A DNA stretch of 64,000 nucleotides from Brachycybe producta (GCA_036925085.1 JAUPFP010000024.1:3493549-3557548), one strand, 5' to 3'; numbered from the stretch's first letter, positions 22,509 through 35,740 are shown. Notes: generated from the sequence alone by a model not told the origin. A program made the numbers and translations.

Positions 22509-22715
22509 ACAGGCAATTAGAAATCAGGACATACAGAAGTTGGCTCCGCCCTTTTTTATGACGACCGGCAACTTCTAATTGGTTTGTTGTGTGGTTCGAC
22601 GTTGAAAAAGGCGGAGAATGTGACTTCAGACTACATAACCAACCAATTAGAATTTGCCGCTCGTCATAAAAAGGGCGGAGCCAACTTCTGTATGTCTCGA
22701 TTTCTAATTGCCTGT
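22509..22715. mobile_element. family B palindromic MITE (MULE-like), complete
   Basis: Ends acaggcaattagaaatc and gatttctaattgcctgt. An exact 9-bp duplication CAATAAAAT flanks it (22500-22508, 22716-22724). At 207 bp, nearly the whole element is one inverted repeat with cgccctttt..atgacga blocks. A 9-bp duplication with long terminal repeats fits Mutator-like elements. Confidence 0.9.
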
Positions 22716-24760
22716 CAATAAAATAGATTTGGCCGAAATATGAACTTAAGGAGTTTTGAAATTGAGGAGGCCTTAGCTTCCTTATAAGATAGGAAGGGGA
22801 TACCTTTGTTGGTAATTATTGTTACTTTGTATTACCTCTTATTGGTTAAGAAAAGACGTGTGACGTCACGTGAGTGCAAATATAGCGTGCTGAGCACACA
22901 GCAAAATATCTGGCAAAGTCTTTGGACATGTGTACCCGTTTACGGCTAACAGCTGAAAGCCGATGGCTGATTCCCATCGTGAAAAATGCACACATGCTGT
23001 AATTTGCGTGCTGTATTTTTTTTTTTGCATGTAGCGCAGAGCTTGAATTTGAGAAGCTCAAAGCGAGCATAAAAATCCACACATATATACTAGTGGAAAG
23101 GGATGTGCAACTTATAATTTTACGCTAAGTTTAGAAACATCCTCTTTATATTTAAATAATTTTTTGTGAAAGTTTTAACAAGTGGCGTTGTTTGTATTAT
23201 TATGGACTTGTAAAAACGACTCAACAGTAATTTGTATAACTATGTGAGTTAAATAAACGCAATGTAACAGAATTCAAAAACTTCTTCTCAAACTAGAAGA
23301 GTAATTGAGTGTTGTTTCTTTATTAATTTTGAATTTTTTTCTTCTTTCTCTTTCTTCAGGTTTTTATTCTTAATGATTGCTAAGTCAAAGGTTGTACTAA
23401 CCTTATGAACTTTCGTTATCACATTTTAGATTCTATGAAAAAGCGCACACGTAAAAAAGCTCATAAGAAAATTGTGCACATAAAAAAACCGCAGTCATAT
23501 ATGCGCATACGGAAAAATTCGCCTCGTATATTCAACCAACCAATTATAAATATATCTATGGTACTTGTCATGTGCACATTTTTCTTGTGCGCACTTTTTA
23601 TGCGCATTTTTTGTGCCAATTTTTCTTGTGCATATACTGTATGTGACAGTCGTGTTTTTTGTGTGCGCGATTTTCGTGTGGGCTTTTTTGTGTGCGTTTT
23701 TTTTTTCTTCTGGTCATCCAAATTTTATCGTAAAAGTTGATAAGTTTATAGAACTACCTTTTTACCTTTGCACTCATTAAAAATACAATCTTTAGAGGAA
23801 GGTTCACACATGCTAAAAAAACCACCAGAAAATAAGATTAGAAAATAAAAAAAACTGTGTTCTTTTGCATTTAAACATATATGACGCTTTTGGTAAATGC
23901 CTTACAAAGTGAAATTCAGTTGGATTTTTCTTTTTAGTTTGTTTTTACAAAATTCTTGTCTGAAGTGTTATTTTTTCTTTAAAGTAACTTTACTTATGAA
24001 CAAATCGTAACTTTAGAACAAAGTTTTTTTTGTTTGTTGTTGTTGTTGTGAATTTATTTCTCTGGATATAGTGCTTTTTGTTAGTTTAATCCAATTTACT
24101 ATTAGATTTAATCACATGACTGTATTTGAGAGGGTGGAGGGAGGATGGTGGGGGCTGGGGGAATGGATATAAGTGCTTTGAAATGTGTCTAAATTACTTT
24201 TGAGTAGATCCTATATGCAAAAAAAAAAAACCTACATATATGTAGTAAGTAGTTATTAACCTCATTTCAAGGGAAAACACCTTCTTCTTATCTCATTAAT
24301 TGCATCGTAAATTATAAGGTTTATATTACATTATGTATTATTCAGCACATGTTTTGTTAAGATTTATTCTACACCCGTTGTCTCTGGGTTTTTTTAACAT
24401 TATTTCTAGCCTCCAGCACACATTCTAAGGCCTGATTCACGTATAAAATTACGTTTCTATTAGAACGAATACGTTTGCGATAACGTTGGTGGAACTTTCA
24501 ATATAAACACGTTTTGCTAAAACGCTTTAAGAATTGAAAGCAAAGCTTGAGCGTGTGTTCATATATATATCTTTAGCTTAAACTTGAATGTGTGGTCAAG
24601 CATCTTTGTTTGCTTTAAAGAGCGAACAATCTAGGTGAGCTAGATCCGTCCATGTTTTCAGCTTGCTTGTCACATACACGAGAACCAATGAGAAAGGACG
24701 TAGCAAGACTAAAGACTAGCAGTGAAAATCAAGGACGAAAACTGAAGAAAAAACCTAAGT
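22716..24760. other. gene-free stretch with low-complexity and family G pieces
   Basis: At 23430-23700 cgcac/gtgcgc words recur in both directions (gtgcacatttttcttgtgcg and similar), giving Cys/His- or Lys-rich frames that are not genes. A family G piece lies at 23802-23935 (ttcacacatgctaaaaaaac). The rest is AT-rich. Confidence 0.45.
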
Positions 24761-26290
24761 GCCGCTTCACACAGAACACTGTGTGTGTCGCCACTTTGTG
24801 TCACCCACGCAGTGGTAGATGCGGCGTGCTTCACACAGACTACCGTTGAAAAGAATGGAATGTTGTCTGTGTAATTCCACTGGAATGACCTGTTCGCCAC
24901 CTCGTGGCTGTACTCGAACACTCATAGCTACGCCTGCTACGACTGCAAAAATAATGGTGGCGATGTCTCGTATGAACATCCTCGTAGTAATCAATGGTTT
25001 GCTTATGGCGACATAGTGTTTCATGTTGAAGTGGACCTAAATGTAATTCAAAAATATGAGATATTACAAGAGCAGAGACCATAAAAATCAGTGACCACAA
25101 TAAGGTAACAGCTTGAAGCGTGTATGTAGCAATGCATAATGTATGTGACATGTAGTTATGCTTGCTAGCTTTCCGCTTGAAAGATTGGAGCTTTTATTTT
25201 CAATGTTTCCTCCGCACTTTAGTAAAAGCGTCTATGTGTAAGTTGCACATAATATACAATGAGCAGTTGTTGAAAGTTTCTGAGCAATACTTCGGTGCTT
25301 GCATTGATTGCCTACTTAGATTTTTCAAACATTTGAGCGTTTTTTTTTTTCTTTCTTTCTTTCTAACTTTAAAGATATCGTAGAAGAGGATGATTCTCTT
25401 TAAAAGTTAACGCACTTAATGTCGATCTGTGTTCGACACAGTTTATAATGATATGGAGGAGAGACCTCCCCATGTGATAAGACGATGCGATTAGTGAAAT
25501 TGATTTCTGTTTATAAAGAAAATTTCGGAGGTTAAAAACTTAAAATAACCCCTCAATGCACCTATTAACATTTTCAAGATACAAATCTTATACTATGGAA
25601 AATAGATTTTTTTAATATACGTCTGAAGATTTTCACTGTTTGCTATTAGCGCGTAAACACACAGTGGAAATTAGAGCTATTTTTAGCTTTGGATTATGTG
25701 GTTCATGAAACTTTTATTAGTATAGTTAATCTTTTTGTTATTTTTCACAATGAAATTTTTCTTTAAACACTTTAGACAAAAAAAATTACGTAAAAGAGAG
25801 AAACGTTAACTAAAAATACATTTTTAAAGAAAAGAAACAAGAAGAAAACTTGGCATTTTAAGCCTCCGAACAGGGTTTCAATATATAAAATACTCTGTTT
25901 AAGGAGCACACATGACACACATGAGTTAAATGAATTCAAATTAAATGTGTTTAGGTGAATTATACGGAATCCAGTTAAGAACATGAACACCCAAATAAAA
26001 ATTGACTTTATTATTAATATTTTAAATTGAAATACTAAATCAATATTTTGTCATTATTTATATTTAAGTATTAACTCAATATTTTCAGATTATTAATTGA
26101 ATAAATTGAATTCGACATGGTGTCCGTTTGCCCTTCACAGGGCTCTGTAGAATGTGTTTAATATTTAAATGCATTTAACTGTGTATGTGTGTACAAGGTA
26201 TAAAAATCTTTGTTCTAAAGGTTTAATGAGAAACTAGATTAGTAGATAGTACATAAATATTTATTACTATTTGAGCTAGAACTACATTTT
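24761..26290. other. gene-free stretch, unassigned
   Basis: The block 24760-25030 is richer in GC than its surroundings and open in several overlapping frames on both strands. None has a recognisable domain or splice signals. It starts with ccgcttcacacagaacac and repeats gcttcacacagact 70 bases on, which suggests a transposon interior. Confidence 0.35.
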
Positions 26291-26299
26291 GTAAAAAAA

Positions 26300-26580
26300 A
26301 ATGTAGGCCCAGCTCACAGAGCCCCATAAAAGCTCATCAGGCTCACAAAACTCATTTTCAGGGCTTTTACCAAAGCTCACTAGGTCCAAATGCCCACGAG
26401 ACTCACACGAAGCAAACCAAAACCCACAAGGCTCATGTGATCCACAAAGAGCTCATGTATTTTTCTCGTAAACTTATTTTAGGCCCAAACTCAACACAGC
26501 CCTTGAGCTTGGTTTTTTTCAAAACCCCACGAACTGGGTTTTTTGCAAAAGCCCCACCAGGTCCCATGGACTTTTATGTA
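26300..26580. repeat. degenerate 'gctcac' interspersed repeat
   Basis: Short words gctcac, aagctcat, gggcttt and ccccac recur irregularly for about 280 bases in an otherwise AT-rich area. The bases are strikingly skewed to C over G. Nature unknown. Confidence 0.45.
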
Positions 26581-27202
26581 CCATTATTTTGAAGTAGCTT
26601 AAAAGTGGTTTTGATCTCTTGACATTTTTTATTTAGTATTTTTTTTTGTTATATTGAGAGATCGTTTTCATAAAAGAAAGTGAAGTAAGAAACAAAAACA
26701 TTTCATTTTGGTTCTTGTCTCTTGTTTTAAAAAATATCTAACATAAATAGTTGATGATAAAGGCGTTTGATTTATTCTTCCATAGTCTCACACATTTTTC
26801 TTTATCTACTTTATATATAAAGATACAATAAATACACAAAAGCAAAAAGAGTCTTAAAAAGAGAAGCTCCTCCTATAAGGATCTCTCTTTCTATTCGTTC
26901 TTTTTGCTCAGACCTTTTTCTTCTCCTTGTTGTATCTTTCTAGTATATAAAAGGACTTGTGTAGAAAAGAAGTTGGGGAGGGGGGGGCAATTTTATCGAT
27001 CGTTTTTATATGTTCAGCTGTTTTCAAGATATTTAACAGTTTTTTGTGGGGTCGAATGGGGTGGCTAATCAAACAAACCGGGTTAGAATTCATCTTTCCA
27101 TCCTTCCTTTCACCCTCTTCCATTGCCCATATTTACCCTCTTTTTCTAACTTCTTTTTTTTTCTTTTCTTCTTCTGGTTAGTTTATTGACTTTCTCTATA
27201 AA

Positions 27203-27372
27203 GGAAAGATCACGCATGCTGAGAAAAAAAAATCCCACTTTGTAAAACATTTACCAGAAGCTCGATATATGCCTCGCATCTTTTGAGTGCAAAGGAACAC
27301 AGAAATATAATTGAAACATTAATTATATTTCTATTTTCTGGTGATTTTTTAGCGTGTGTGATCTATTCCTAA
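27203..27372. mobile_element. family G MITE
   Basis: Left end agatcacgcatgctgagaaa, right end ttagcgtgtgtgatctatt. It shares the interior phrase of copies at 23.8, 32.7 and 49.0 kb (a tttac..aaagtg core). Confidence 0.65.
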
Positions 27373-28369
27373 TATTTCATGGAGACATACAGTCATACTG
27401 CGCTTTATACGTTACCTCCTGAGAACGATACTTCACTATATCTTTCGTTTTGGTTATGGTTTTGTACAGCAGCGCCACTACTGTATATAGATATTATAGG
27501 TAGTCTAACCTCCGTTAACGATGCGATTTTCACGAACGCATCTTTATCGTTAAACGAAGTATGACTGGTTTCTAATTTTAGAAGAACCTGAATGCTATAG
27601 ACCTTTGTTGCATTATATTGGTCATATATATATATATATATATATGCTCACAGATGGCGCTAGTTTAGATATTTTTTTGGTTTTGTCTTTTGGTAGATGC
27701 ATGGTATAATGGTACTGTATTTAACCAAGAAATCTGCATCTTAAAATCTGTTTCCATTCTCGAGTTATTCCGCCCGCTAGATTTGGAATTCATCCATCCA
27801 CACATACATCCATCCGTTAAAATTTTATTCACTCACTATCATGTAGGGCTTCTTAGTGCTCTTTTAAAAAACAACAAAGGTCTTAAATGTTTGTAAGTTT
27901 TCTTTAACAAATTATTGAAGAATTTCTAAAAAAAACAAAAAACAAATCTTTAAAAGAAGTTTTTTTTGAATTGGTTCATTTTGTATATTTCATTTCTTAT
28001 GTAATTTAATCTAGTTAAGTATTTCGTTAAAAACACCTGTGGAGAAAAGAATCTGATTATATTTTACGAACTAAACTTTTCTTTTAAGTAGAAATTCGTT
28101 AATTAACATAATTGCAAAGTGTGGTACATCAATCAATCATTTTTTTTTAGATATATCTCACACATTACGTGGTTATGTTACCGTATGTATTGAGACATAT
28201 CGTACTTAGTACTACTTTGCCAATGTACTAATTAAATTTGATGTAATTGATTCGAAGGTGAACTTCGATCAATGATTCCTTTTTTTTGTGGTCACTTTTG
28301 CGATGATCATGTTATCATGAAAATTCCACAGGCGGATTTATTTACACCTGAGTCTTCTCACAGTAATAC

Positions 28370-28415
28370 CAGAGAGAGAGAGAGAGAAATGGAGGGAGAG
28401 AGAGAGAAAGGGAGG

Positions 28416-28453
<38 letters not shown>

Positions 28454-28455
28454 AG
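28370..28455. repeat. (GA)n-rich microsatellite
   Basis: Runs of agagag with ggga interruptions. The Arg/Glu-rich frame across it is an artefact. Confidence 0.9.
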
Positions 28456-28460
28456 GAAAA

Positions 28461-31200
28461 TGAATTATGGGAACAACAAATAGAAGGAAGTGAGGGAGAA
28501 AATCCTAGGGATCAATGTTGATTACGGTCATGATACGTGACCTCTTTATCTCCATCTTTCTGCTTATTTTTCTGTCTTATTTTTCTATCTCAAAGCGATT
28601 TAGTCCGTACTCAGCAAAATGTTATGGAGATAATAAGTTTTTTTTTTGGTTGTTGCCATTTTTGATTGATTTCCTTCAGATTGAGTGAAGGAGAAAAAAA
28701 AATGCAATGAAGACTTGAATTTTTATGTATATTCTATGCAAATTAAGTTTCCGCTGTAATTAAGGCTATATTCATAGATTCTTTATTAAGTTAGGATTTT
28801 CGTTTTCGTTGCATTATTCTGATGATCTGATGAAGAAGAAAAGCGAAAAAAAAAATGCTGCAATTTTTTTTTATTTTGCTTTCATTTTGAAAAGGAAATA
28901 GAAAAAAAAAACCAAATGAAATTCAAATTTCAATTAGAATTTTATTAATCATCAGCTGTCAATTATGATATGTAAGTTTTTTTGCGTTACTAGCTAATAA
29001 CAGTGTGACCAGATTTAAGCACACATTTAGACTAAAAATCAGGGTGGCTGGTTTTTTTAGTTTGAAGAAGAAGAAAAAAAACCAAATTAACCTGGTTTTT
29101 TCGGTTTAAACCATAAAATGTTTTTTTATAAGCCACTACCACACTGGGAAGTGTATATTTTTTCATTTTTTTTATTCAAAGATCAAATACTAATGTAATA
29201 TAAATATTAAAGTAATTAAACTAATAATTCCATTAACCCAAATCGTCTGAATAACGTGTGAGCAGCAGTGATTAACATAGACATAAAACGTTCAGTTATA
29301 CCTAGTACAGACAACCGATAATTTAAATGCATTTAAATAATAAACGTGTTCTACAGAGGCTAACATAACTCTTGATTGAGTTGTGATGACCTCTGGATGA
29401 ATTCTAGCCTCTAATCAGTCTGAAAATGTGACTGGAAAAGGAATTAATTTGAATAATTTATTTCTATTTATTAGTCAGAAAAAGTGAAATTTCTTATTTT
29501 TGCCATGCGAAATTACATATTATCAGCCAATAGGCTACTCTTTGTTCCGTATATTTTTTATAAACTCAAAAATGTCATTGACGTATTTTTTTGTAATGTG
29601 CAAGAACCTTTGAACATGACAGAAAGCAGAAATGCAGAAGAAACTTCTTTTTTTTTCTCATTTTCTATTACAATTTCTATTTTCTGCGTGTGTTTTTACG
29701 CACGAGTGATCCAGGTCTTAAATTGTCTTTTTTCAGTCAGCATTTTTTTTTTGTATATGGAAGGGTTAGCCTTAAACCAAGGTTCCACATGCGTAAAGAA
29801 TACTACTGAAAACAGAAACGAAAACATTTTACATTTGACGTTGCTCTATTACACTTTCTGTGACATACAAGTGATCCCACTTGCACAACGAAAAACCTGA
29901 ACAGAAAACGTAAAAAGGCTCCATCTATTGGTATAAAGGAACAGTAAACACATGAGTAGACGAAAAAATAAATAGCGTGCGGCATTACTCCTTGATACCA
30001 GTGTGAACCTTGCCGTGACCGCATTTCTGATAATTTTTCCTATTGATTGCTTTTTGAATAGAAACCATAAACTGAAAAAAAAAAAGTTGAAACAAACTCA
30101 ATTACGTTTTCAGTTGTAAAACAGACATTTTTTTTTACGGTTTTTATTTTACGTCTTGATTTCTGTTGGCATTTTACGGTATATGGAGACCTTAAGCTTT
30201 AATGTCTCGATGTCTGTCACAATATGGCATCGGTCGATACAATCTTAATACATAAGACAACTTTTATGCAAATGAATATCACTTAAAAATATTGGTTAAA
30301 ATTTTAACTGTTTCTTTGTAATATATGCATAAATTATCGCGTGTTTTTATTTAATTATAACGTGACAAGAATGACGAGTCTATATTTTTTTTTGTTTTGC
30401 ACGTCGATTTTAAAATGAATTACTATTTTGTGGGGATGACGTTTTTTTTTCTCGTCGTCGTCGTCTTATTCTTGTCTGAGAAAATGTTCAAAGAAAGAAT
30501 GTTAATGACATTTTTATCGCCCAGTTTTTTTTTTCGGCAATATTGTGACAACCATTTTTGGTAAAAATGATGGATCTCTAACACTTGAGGCCTTTTTTTT
30601 TCTTCTTCTTCTTCTGCTTCCCATCTAAGGTGTTTTTTTCTTCTTTCTGTTCCTTCTTTATTCGTCGGGTTTCTTGGGACCATGTCATCTAAATAGAAAG
30701 AATCAAATTCTATTCCCATTTATTTACATTGTTGAGGTTTTTTTTTGGGGGGGGGGGAATGGGGATCGAAACGAAAAAAACCAATAATACTCAATGAGTT
30801 TTTCAGACTCATATTCCCCGCCTTCTTCTTCTTCTTTCTGTCTATTATCAATTGCTGTTTACATTTGCGTTTTTTTTTCGTTCGCTTTTTCTATCCATTA
30901 TTTTATTACTACTATTGGAATCTTATCTAATGTAAAAAAATATCTATGAATCTGGGTGTTTGTGTGAATATTTCGAATTCATAGACAATAAAACACAAAA
31001 AAAATTTTTACAAAAGAAGTAACTGAAAACATTTTCGAGCCATTAGGTTTTTGTCTGCACAAGTCTTGAATTCTACAGTATAATATGTATCAACTCAAGA
31101 TTACTGAATTCAATTATTTAAATGTAGGTTACAGTATTATCTTATTGGTTGTTGGAACACGATCTGGCTGCCTCTTTAAGTTCAAACATTTTCATTTCGG
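28461..31200. other. gene-free stretch
   Basis: AT-rich, with poly-T and G-runs (for example 30748-30758). An inverted pair near 29775 (accaaggttccacatgcg) and 30000 (ccagtgtgaaccttg) may mark a ~240-bp MITE. Open frames inside lack motifs. Confidence 0.4.
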
Positions 31201-31222
31201 TGGGAAGTTTAGAAACTAGAAT

Positions 31223-31701
31223 TAGTGATGGGCAATTTTCATGAAATTTATTTTGTTGAAATATTTTCTGAAATTTATTTTGTTGAAATATTTTCTGAAA
31301 TTTATGAAAAGTTGTGAAATATATTGAAAAGTTGTTAAAATGAATTTGAAATCCATGAAATAAAACAAGATAATTGCATCAGTTTACATTAACTTTATAT
31401 ACTAATGGTATACATGATTATTTCTCACATAATATGACTAATGATTATAGAATAATTAGACATATTTTGGACATTAAAAAATTCCATTTATCCAAAAATG
31501 ATTGAAGAAAATGAAACAGATTTCAAAAACTTTGAACGAAAAATTGACACAAATGGTATAAAATTAAACATGTTTAAAATACTCTCCTATAAACCAAATT
31601 ACAATTACCATTTTTTCGTTTATGGTTTCAGTAATTGGAAACAGATATTTCAGTGAAATGAAGTATTTCACATGAAAAATTTCAATTGCACATCATCACT
31701 A
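31223..31701. mobile_element. hAT-type MITE, family L, inserted in a family A remnant
   Basis: Ends tagtgatgggcaattttc and gaaatttc..gcacatcatcacta mirror each other. An exact 8-bp duplication ACTAGAAT flanks it (31215-31222, 31702-31709). The duplicated word is part of the family A arm tttagaaactagaat, so A was there first. 479 bp, no transposase. Confidence 0.85.
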
Positions 31702-31998
31702 ACTAGAATAGTAGACAGAGGCGGGCATGCCAAAAGGGTCGGTATTCAATTAGGCCAAATTATTTTTCCATCACGCCTCGGATAATAATTGAATTTGCTA
31801 AAGAGACTCATTTAACTAACGGGAATCAATATTCTTAAGTTGACAAATAGATATTAACAACGCTTGAGACAAATTCCATTGAGACAATAACAAAAGAACT
31901 AGTTGCTTTTTTTTTCTTCCGGTCAAAATGTTTATTAATTATATTCTCCTGTGGATATAAAAAAAAAGAATTGTATTCATTAGAGAAGATACATAGAT

Positions 31999-32058
31999 GG
32001 AGAGAGAGAGAGACAGAGAAAGAGAGAGAGAGAGACAGAGAAAGAGAGAGAGAGAGAA
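31999..32058. repeat. (GA)n microsatellite
   Basis: gagagagaga runs with acagagaaag interruptions. Ser-Leu and Arg-Glu frames over it are not genes. Confidence 0.9.
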
Positions 32059-32663
32059 TGAAGAGGAGAGAGAAACAAATGAAATTATTTGTATTTAGCT
32101 TGAATAGAAGGAAAGATGAGAAATTTTTGTCTCTTTTTTCTATGTTGTGTGTCATTTCCCTTGTGTGTTGGTTGTTATGTTTCATTTTGAAACATAGGAG
32201 TTCTTTTGTCAACCCTTTCAATTATTGTTGGATTCAACCTTAATTACACGAAGTTACAATTTTTCGTCTTTTTCTTCTCTCTTTTTCTCCATTCAGCTCT
32301 GTTGTCCGAATTCTGTTGTTGTGGTTCCCCATTTTCTATTTGAAATTGTTCAACCAAAGGGAGTTCGTTTTTATATGGCTTCAAAGAGTATTTCCACTTT
32401 ACCTGTTTCTTCTTCTTCATCATCTAACTACTTTTGTTACTGAAATAACTAGGTTTTTTTATTACAATTCTGACCAAGTCAGTTGAAAATTGAACTTATT
32501 TTTTTCTGCAACGATTTTTTTGTTCATTTCTTCGGTCTTATTTTTTAATCATAAAAAATTGGGCTTTTCAACTCTACGAAATGGCAAAAGAAAAGTTTCT
32601 AAAATACTACTCAATTGTACCTCATACTGCTAGCATTATGGTGCAGTAAAATTCAGTGTTTAG

Positions 32664-32828
32664 GAAGAATCACGCATGCTGAAAAAGAAATATATTGAAA
32701 TAATATAAAAATCAAAAAAAATATATATATAGTCTCCTTTCCTCTAAAAGGTATATGATGGCGCTTCTATTAAATTCCTTTAAAAGTGATATTCCTTGGA
32801 ATTTTATTATGCGTGTGTGATTCTTTAA
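32664..32828. mobile_element. family G MITE
   Basis: Left end agaatcacgcatgctgaaaa, right end gcgtgtgtgattctt. The interior has atgatggcgcttct, as in the copy at 48.95 kb. Confidence 0.7.
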
Positions 32829-33480
32829 GGCCTGGATCGCATATACGTAAAAACAGAAGGAAATAGAAATTTAAAAATGTTTGAAATAAATTTCTGCTAC
32901 GTTTCTGCTTTTCTTCGCTTTCATCCGTTTTTAAAAAATTATGATTGAAAACATTTCAAGGACATTTTTGAAAGAATGGAGAAAGAATACTAGGAGGAGA
33001 CTGAAAAACGCCTTTTTATTGGCTGATAACATGTAAAGCCGGGGACCCACACGCAGAAAAAGCAAACTGAAAATAGAATTTCTCATTTAAATATTTCAAT
33101 TCTATTTAACAGAAATTTGGTAGAAAAACAAAAACTGAATTTCTTCAATATTTTTCTTTCTGAATTTGATAAATTCTATTTTCAGTGGCCATTTTTTAGT
33201 TTTGTGTTTTCTGCATGGAAAGAAACAATAGCAAATTGTTTTCTGCCAAATAAATAGAATAAAATTATTCTAATTAGATAAATTTCTTTTCTAGTCTCCT
33301 TTTTCTGTTTGTGTTAATTTTGTTTTTCGATATTCTGTCCATCAAAGTGGTTTTTTTTTTCAGAAATGAAAAATTTCATAGAAATAAGAAGAGTAGAGAA
33401 GTAATTTCATGACATTTCCTTATTCTGTAATTTTTTTTGACAAACTTTAAATTTCTTTTAAAATTTATTTCTGGTGAGCT
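32829..33480. other. gene-free stretch
   Basis: AT-rich. ggcctggatcgcatatacg at 32830 and ccggggacccacacgcag at 33039 look like ends of J-type elements without clear partners. Confidence 0.35.
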
Positions 33481-33483
33481 TGG

Positions 33484-33860
33484 TTAAGAATGCAAGTATA
33501 GATAATTTATTTTGTCCCTGTAGCGTTAGATGGCGCCACTAGCCCTCCTCCTATATAAATGTACTGCGGACACTCTTCAACTCTTGACTCACCTTCTTCC
33601 TTTTTTTTCACGTGGCTAACTTTTAATTGCGTCATCGTTATTTCTACACGTGCTCTCTTCACTTATATTATGTTCTGAGGGTAAGTTTGTCCACGTGCTG
33701 ATAATTAAGGTTGTTTTGGACGACGCTTTTAGAGGCTAAAAGGAGGCTGCATTCGATTTCAACTTAATTGGCGACGAGTGTAGTTTGCCACCTCTGTGGA
33801 GGTTGTTGCAGGCGCCATCTACCTTGCACACAAGTGTTTTTCTATGGAGCCTTCTTAAGT
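33484..33860. mobile_element. family I element, copy 1
   Basis: Matches 37973-38306 in opposite orientation, including gttagatggcgcca, ggctaacttttaatt and ctctgtggaggttg. Both ends carry cttaagaa-type words. A third, shorter copy lies at 46992-47137. Confidence 0.75.
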
Positions 33861-34490
33861 GAAATATTTTGAAGGACCTAAATTTCAAGTGTCTGCGTTT
33901 CAGACCTCATTAAATACTAGACACTGGAAAAAACAGAAATATGTCTCTTAATCTTTATGGACACATAAATGATTATTATATATCAACTAGAAAAGTGAAA
34001 CAAATTCAGCTTAAAAACATTCCATTTAACACATAATCTTGCAACAGAAAATCTAATTTTACATTCAGGTTTAGCTTTTAGTATAAAACCTATGTTAAGC
34101 TTTTGGCTTAGTTTGGACGAATATATTATTATTAATATATTATTTTGTCCATATTTTTCTCTTCGTTTTAATCCTACTCTGTATAAAATTATGATTACAC
34201 ATGATTAGGACCAAATATGGCCCCCTCCCCCTCAAAAAATAAAATAAAACAATAATTCATTATTTAAAGAAATAATGAATATAGTTTAATAATAAACTGA
34301 CATTCATTAAAATTGGCAAATTTATCGTGCAAAATTTAATTTACTTTCATTTGAAAAGTTAATTTTTTTGTGTTTCTGAGTCTGAAAGAAAAAAAAAATA
34401 ATATAAATTGAAATTTATTTTGCGTGAAAATTAATATGAAAAATGTTTCTACCTTTTTTTCGTTTGTTTGCTTTAATGTGGTTTAATATG
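33861..34490. other. gene-free stretch
   Basis: AT-rich, nothing recognised. Confidence 0.4.
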
Positions 34491-34494
34491 AAAA

Positions 34495-34875
34495 GCTAAT
34501 TTAGAAACTAGAATGGTAGCTGAATTATTTCGTAGTATTTTCATGTTGAGAGATCTTTCAAAATAAACTTTTTAAAGACAAAAAAAAATTTAAATAAATA
34601 TCATCTCATTAAGGTGGTTTTAAAGTGTAAACGTATCTTGATTAGTCTATGTTTCATGTGTAAAAGGAAGAGAAAAAACTAGACTTGTCTTTTTAGAAAC
34701 TAGAATTATAACTTAAATCACTTAATCACTTAAATCATTTCAAAATAATCTTTTTATGTGAGTCTGAAAATGACCCAACTTTATATAAAAGTTCATTTTA
34801 AAAGATAACAACCCTTTAAGTGATTAAGCTACCCTTCTAGTTTCTAAAACACTTTTCTAGTTTTTCTTAAACCGC
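34495..34875. mobile_element. family A foldback pieces
   Basis: A left arm at 34500 (tagaaactagaatggtagctg) and its core, then the outer segment aggtggttttaaagtgtaaac at 34605, then a second copy with arms 34693-34720 and 34825-34865. Confidence 0.7.
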
Positions 34876-35339
34876 ATCTTTAATTTCAAGTTATTCTATT
34901 TTTTGTGACTCCACTCTGTAATTGGTTTTAACCATTTTACAGTAAAGAAAATTAAGAGTTAATTTCACACTATTAACAAATGAAATTTTTTTTTCTCCAA
35001 AATAAAACTGTTGGGATTTTCTAAATGTGTTTTGGTTAGTTTTAATTATATAAACTAGGAGGAGGAGGAAAGGAGGCCATTTTTGTTGACCCCTAGGATT
35101 CACACATTAAGTGGTCTATCGGAAGTTAATTTTCTGTTTTGTCATTTCAAAACCATTTCTCCTGTTTAATTGACAATTACACTCAGTAAAACCTGGATCG
35201 TTAAACCGTTTTATTGTTAACTGTCTAGTTATTTTTAACATCTTTATTACTGTTGTTGTTGTTGTTGCCATTGTTGTTGTTGTGGTCAACCTTTTTTTTT
35301 CTCCTCATTTCTTTCTTAGCCTTGATATTTAGCATCGAT

Positions 35340-35475
35340 TTCTCATATTTAAGAGAGAGTTGATCATCGATTGTGAAATTATTAAGTAGAATCGACCAAA
35401 AATAGATTATCTTATAGGTTAGCGCCATTAGTGATTGCCTATCTATAAGGGGTCGCTTACTTATTGATGCAATTT
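35340..35475 (-). repeat. family F repeat, copy 1
   Basis: The reverse complement matches 50505-50635 (tcgattctacttaataatt, ggcaatcactgatggc). In both places a family E end begins within about 30 bases. Confidence 0.7.
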
Positions 35476-35489
35476 GTTCTTAACATGGC

Positions 35490-35740
35490 TGAATAGATAT
35501 TTATTTTGTTTTGTTTTTTCCCTCAGATGGCGCCTCTGCAGTGGCTAATGCTAAGCTCGCGACCATAGACGGTTTTTGTTAAAATTTGAACGCAAAAACG
35601 TCAAGAAAACGTTTTTTTTTTTAGAAACAACATTCTGAAAAAAATTCAAATTGTTTTCGAAACTAGAATGGTAAAAGCTTTATAAGTTTTTTCATGGCAA
35701 AATCTTACAAAATAAACAGTTTTATAGTTTAGTCTGAAAA
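35490..35740. mobile_element. family E, left half
   Basis: ctgaatagatatttattttg, cagatggcgcctctgcagtg and caaaaacgtcaagaaaacg match the E copies at 11.0 and 50.7 kb. The mirrored right half is missing. Confidence 0.7.

Noticed and set aside
23405-23780. Cys- or Lys-rich frames on both strands, one with a secreted-peptide look
   Set aside because: The repeated gtgcgc/gcgcac words create them. There is no start context and no splice or homology support.
24652-25151. Cluster of four overlapping frames with a hydrophobic stretch
   Set aside because: They overlap in several frames of one GC-richer block, show no domain, and the block has transposon-like repeated ends.
31835-32243. Frames of 128 and 90 codons
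   Set aside because: Driven by the (GA)n microsatellite (SLSLS or RERE runs).
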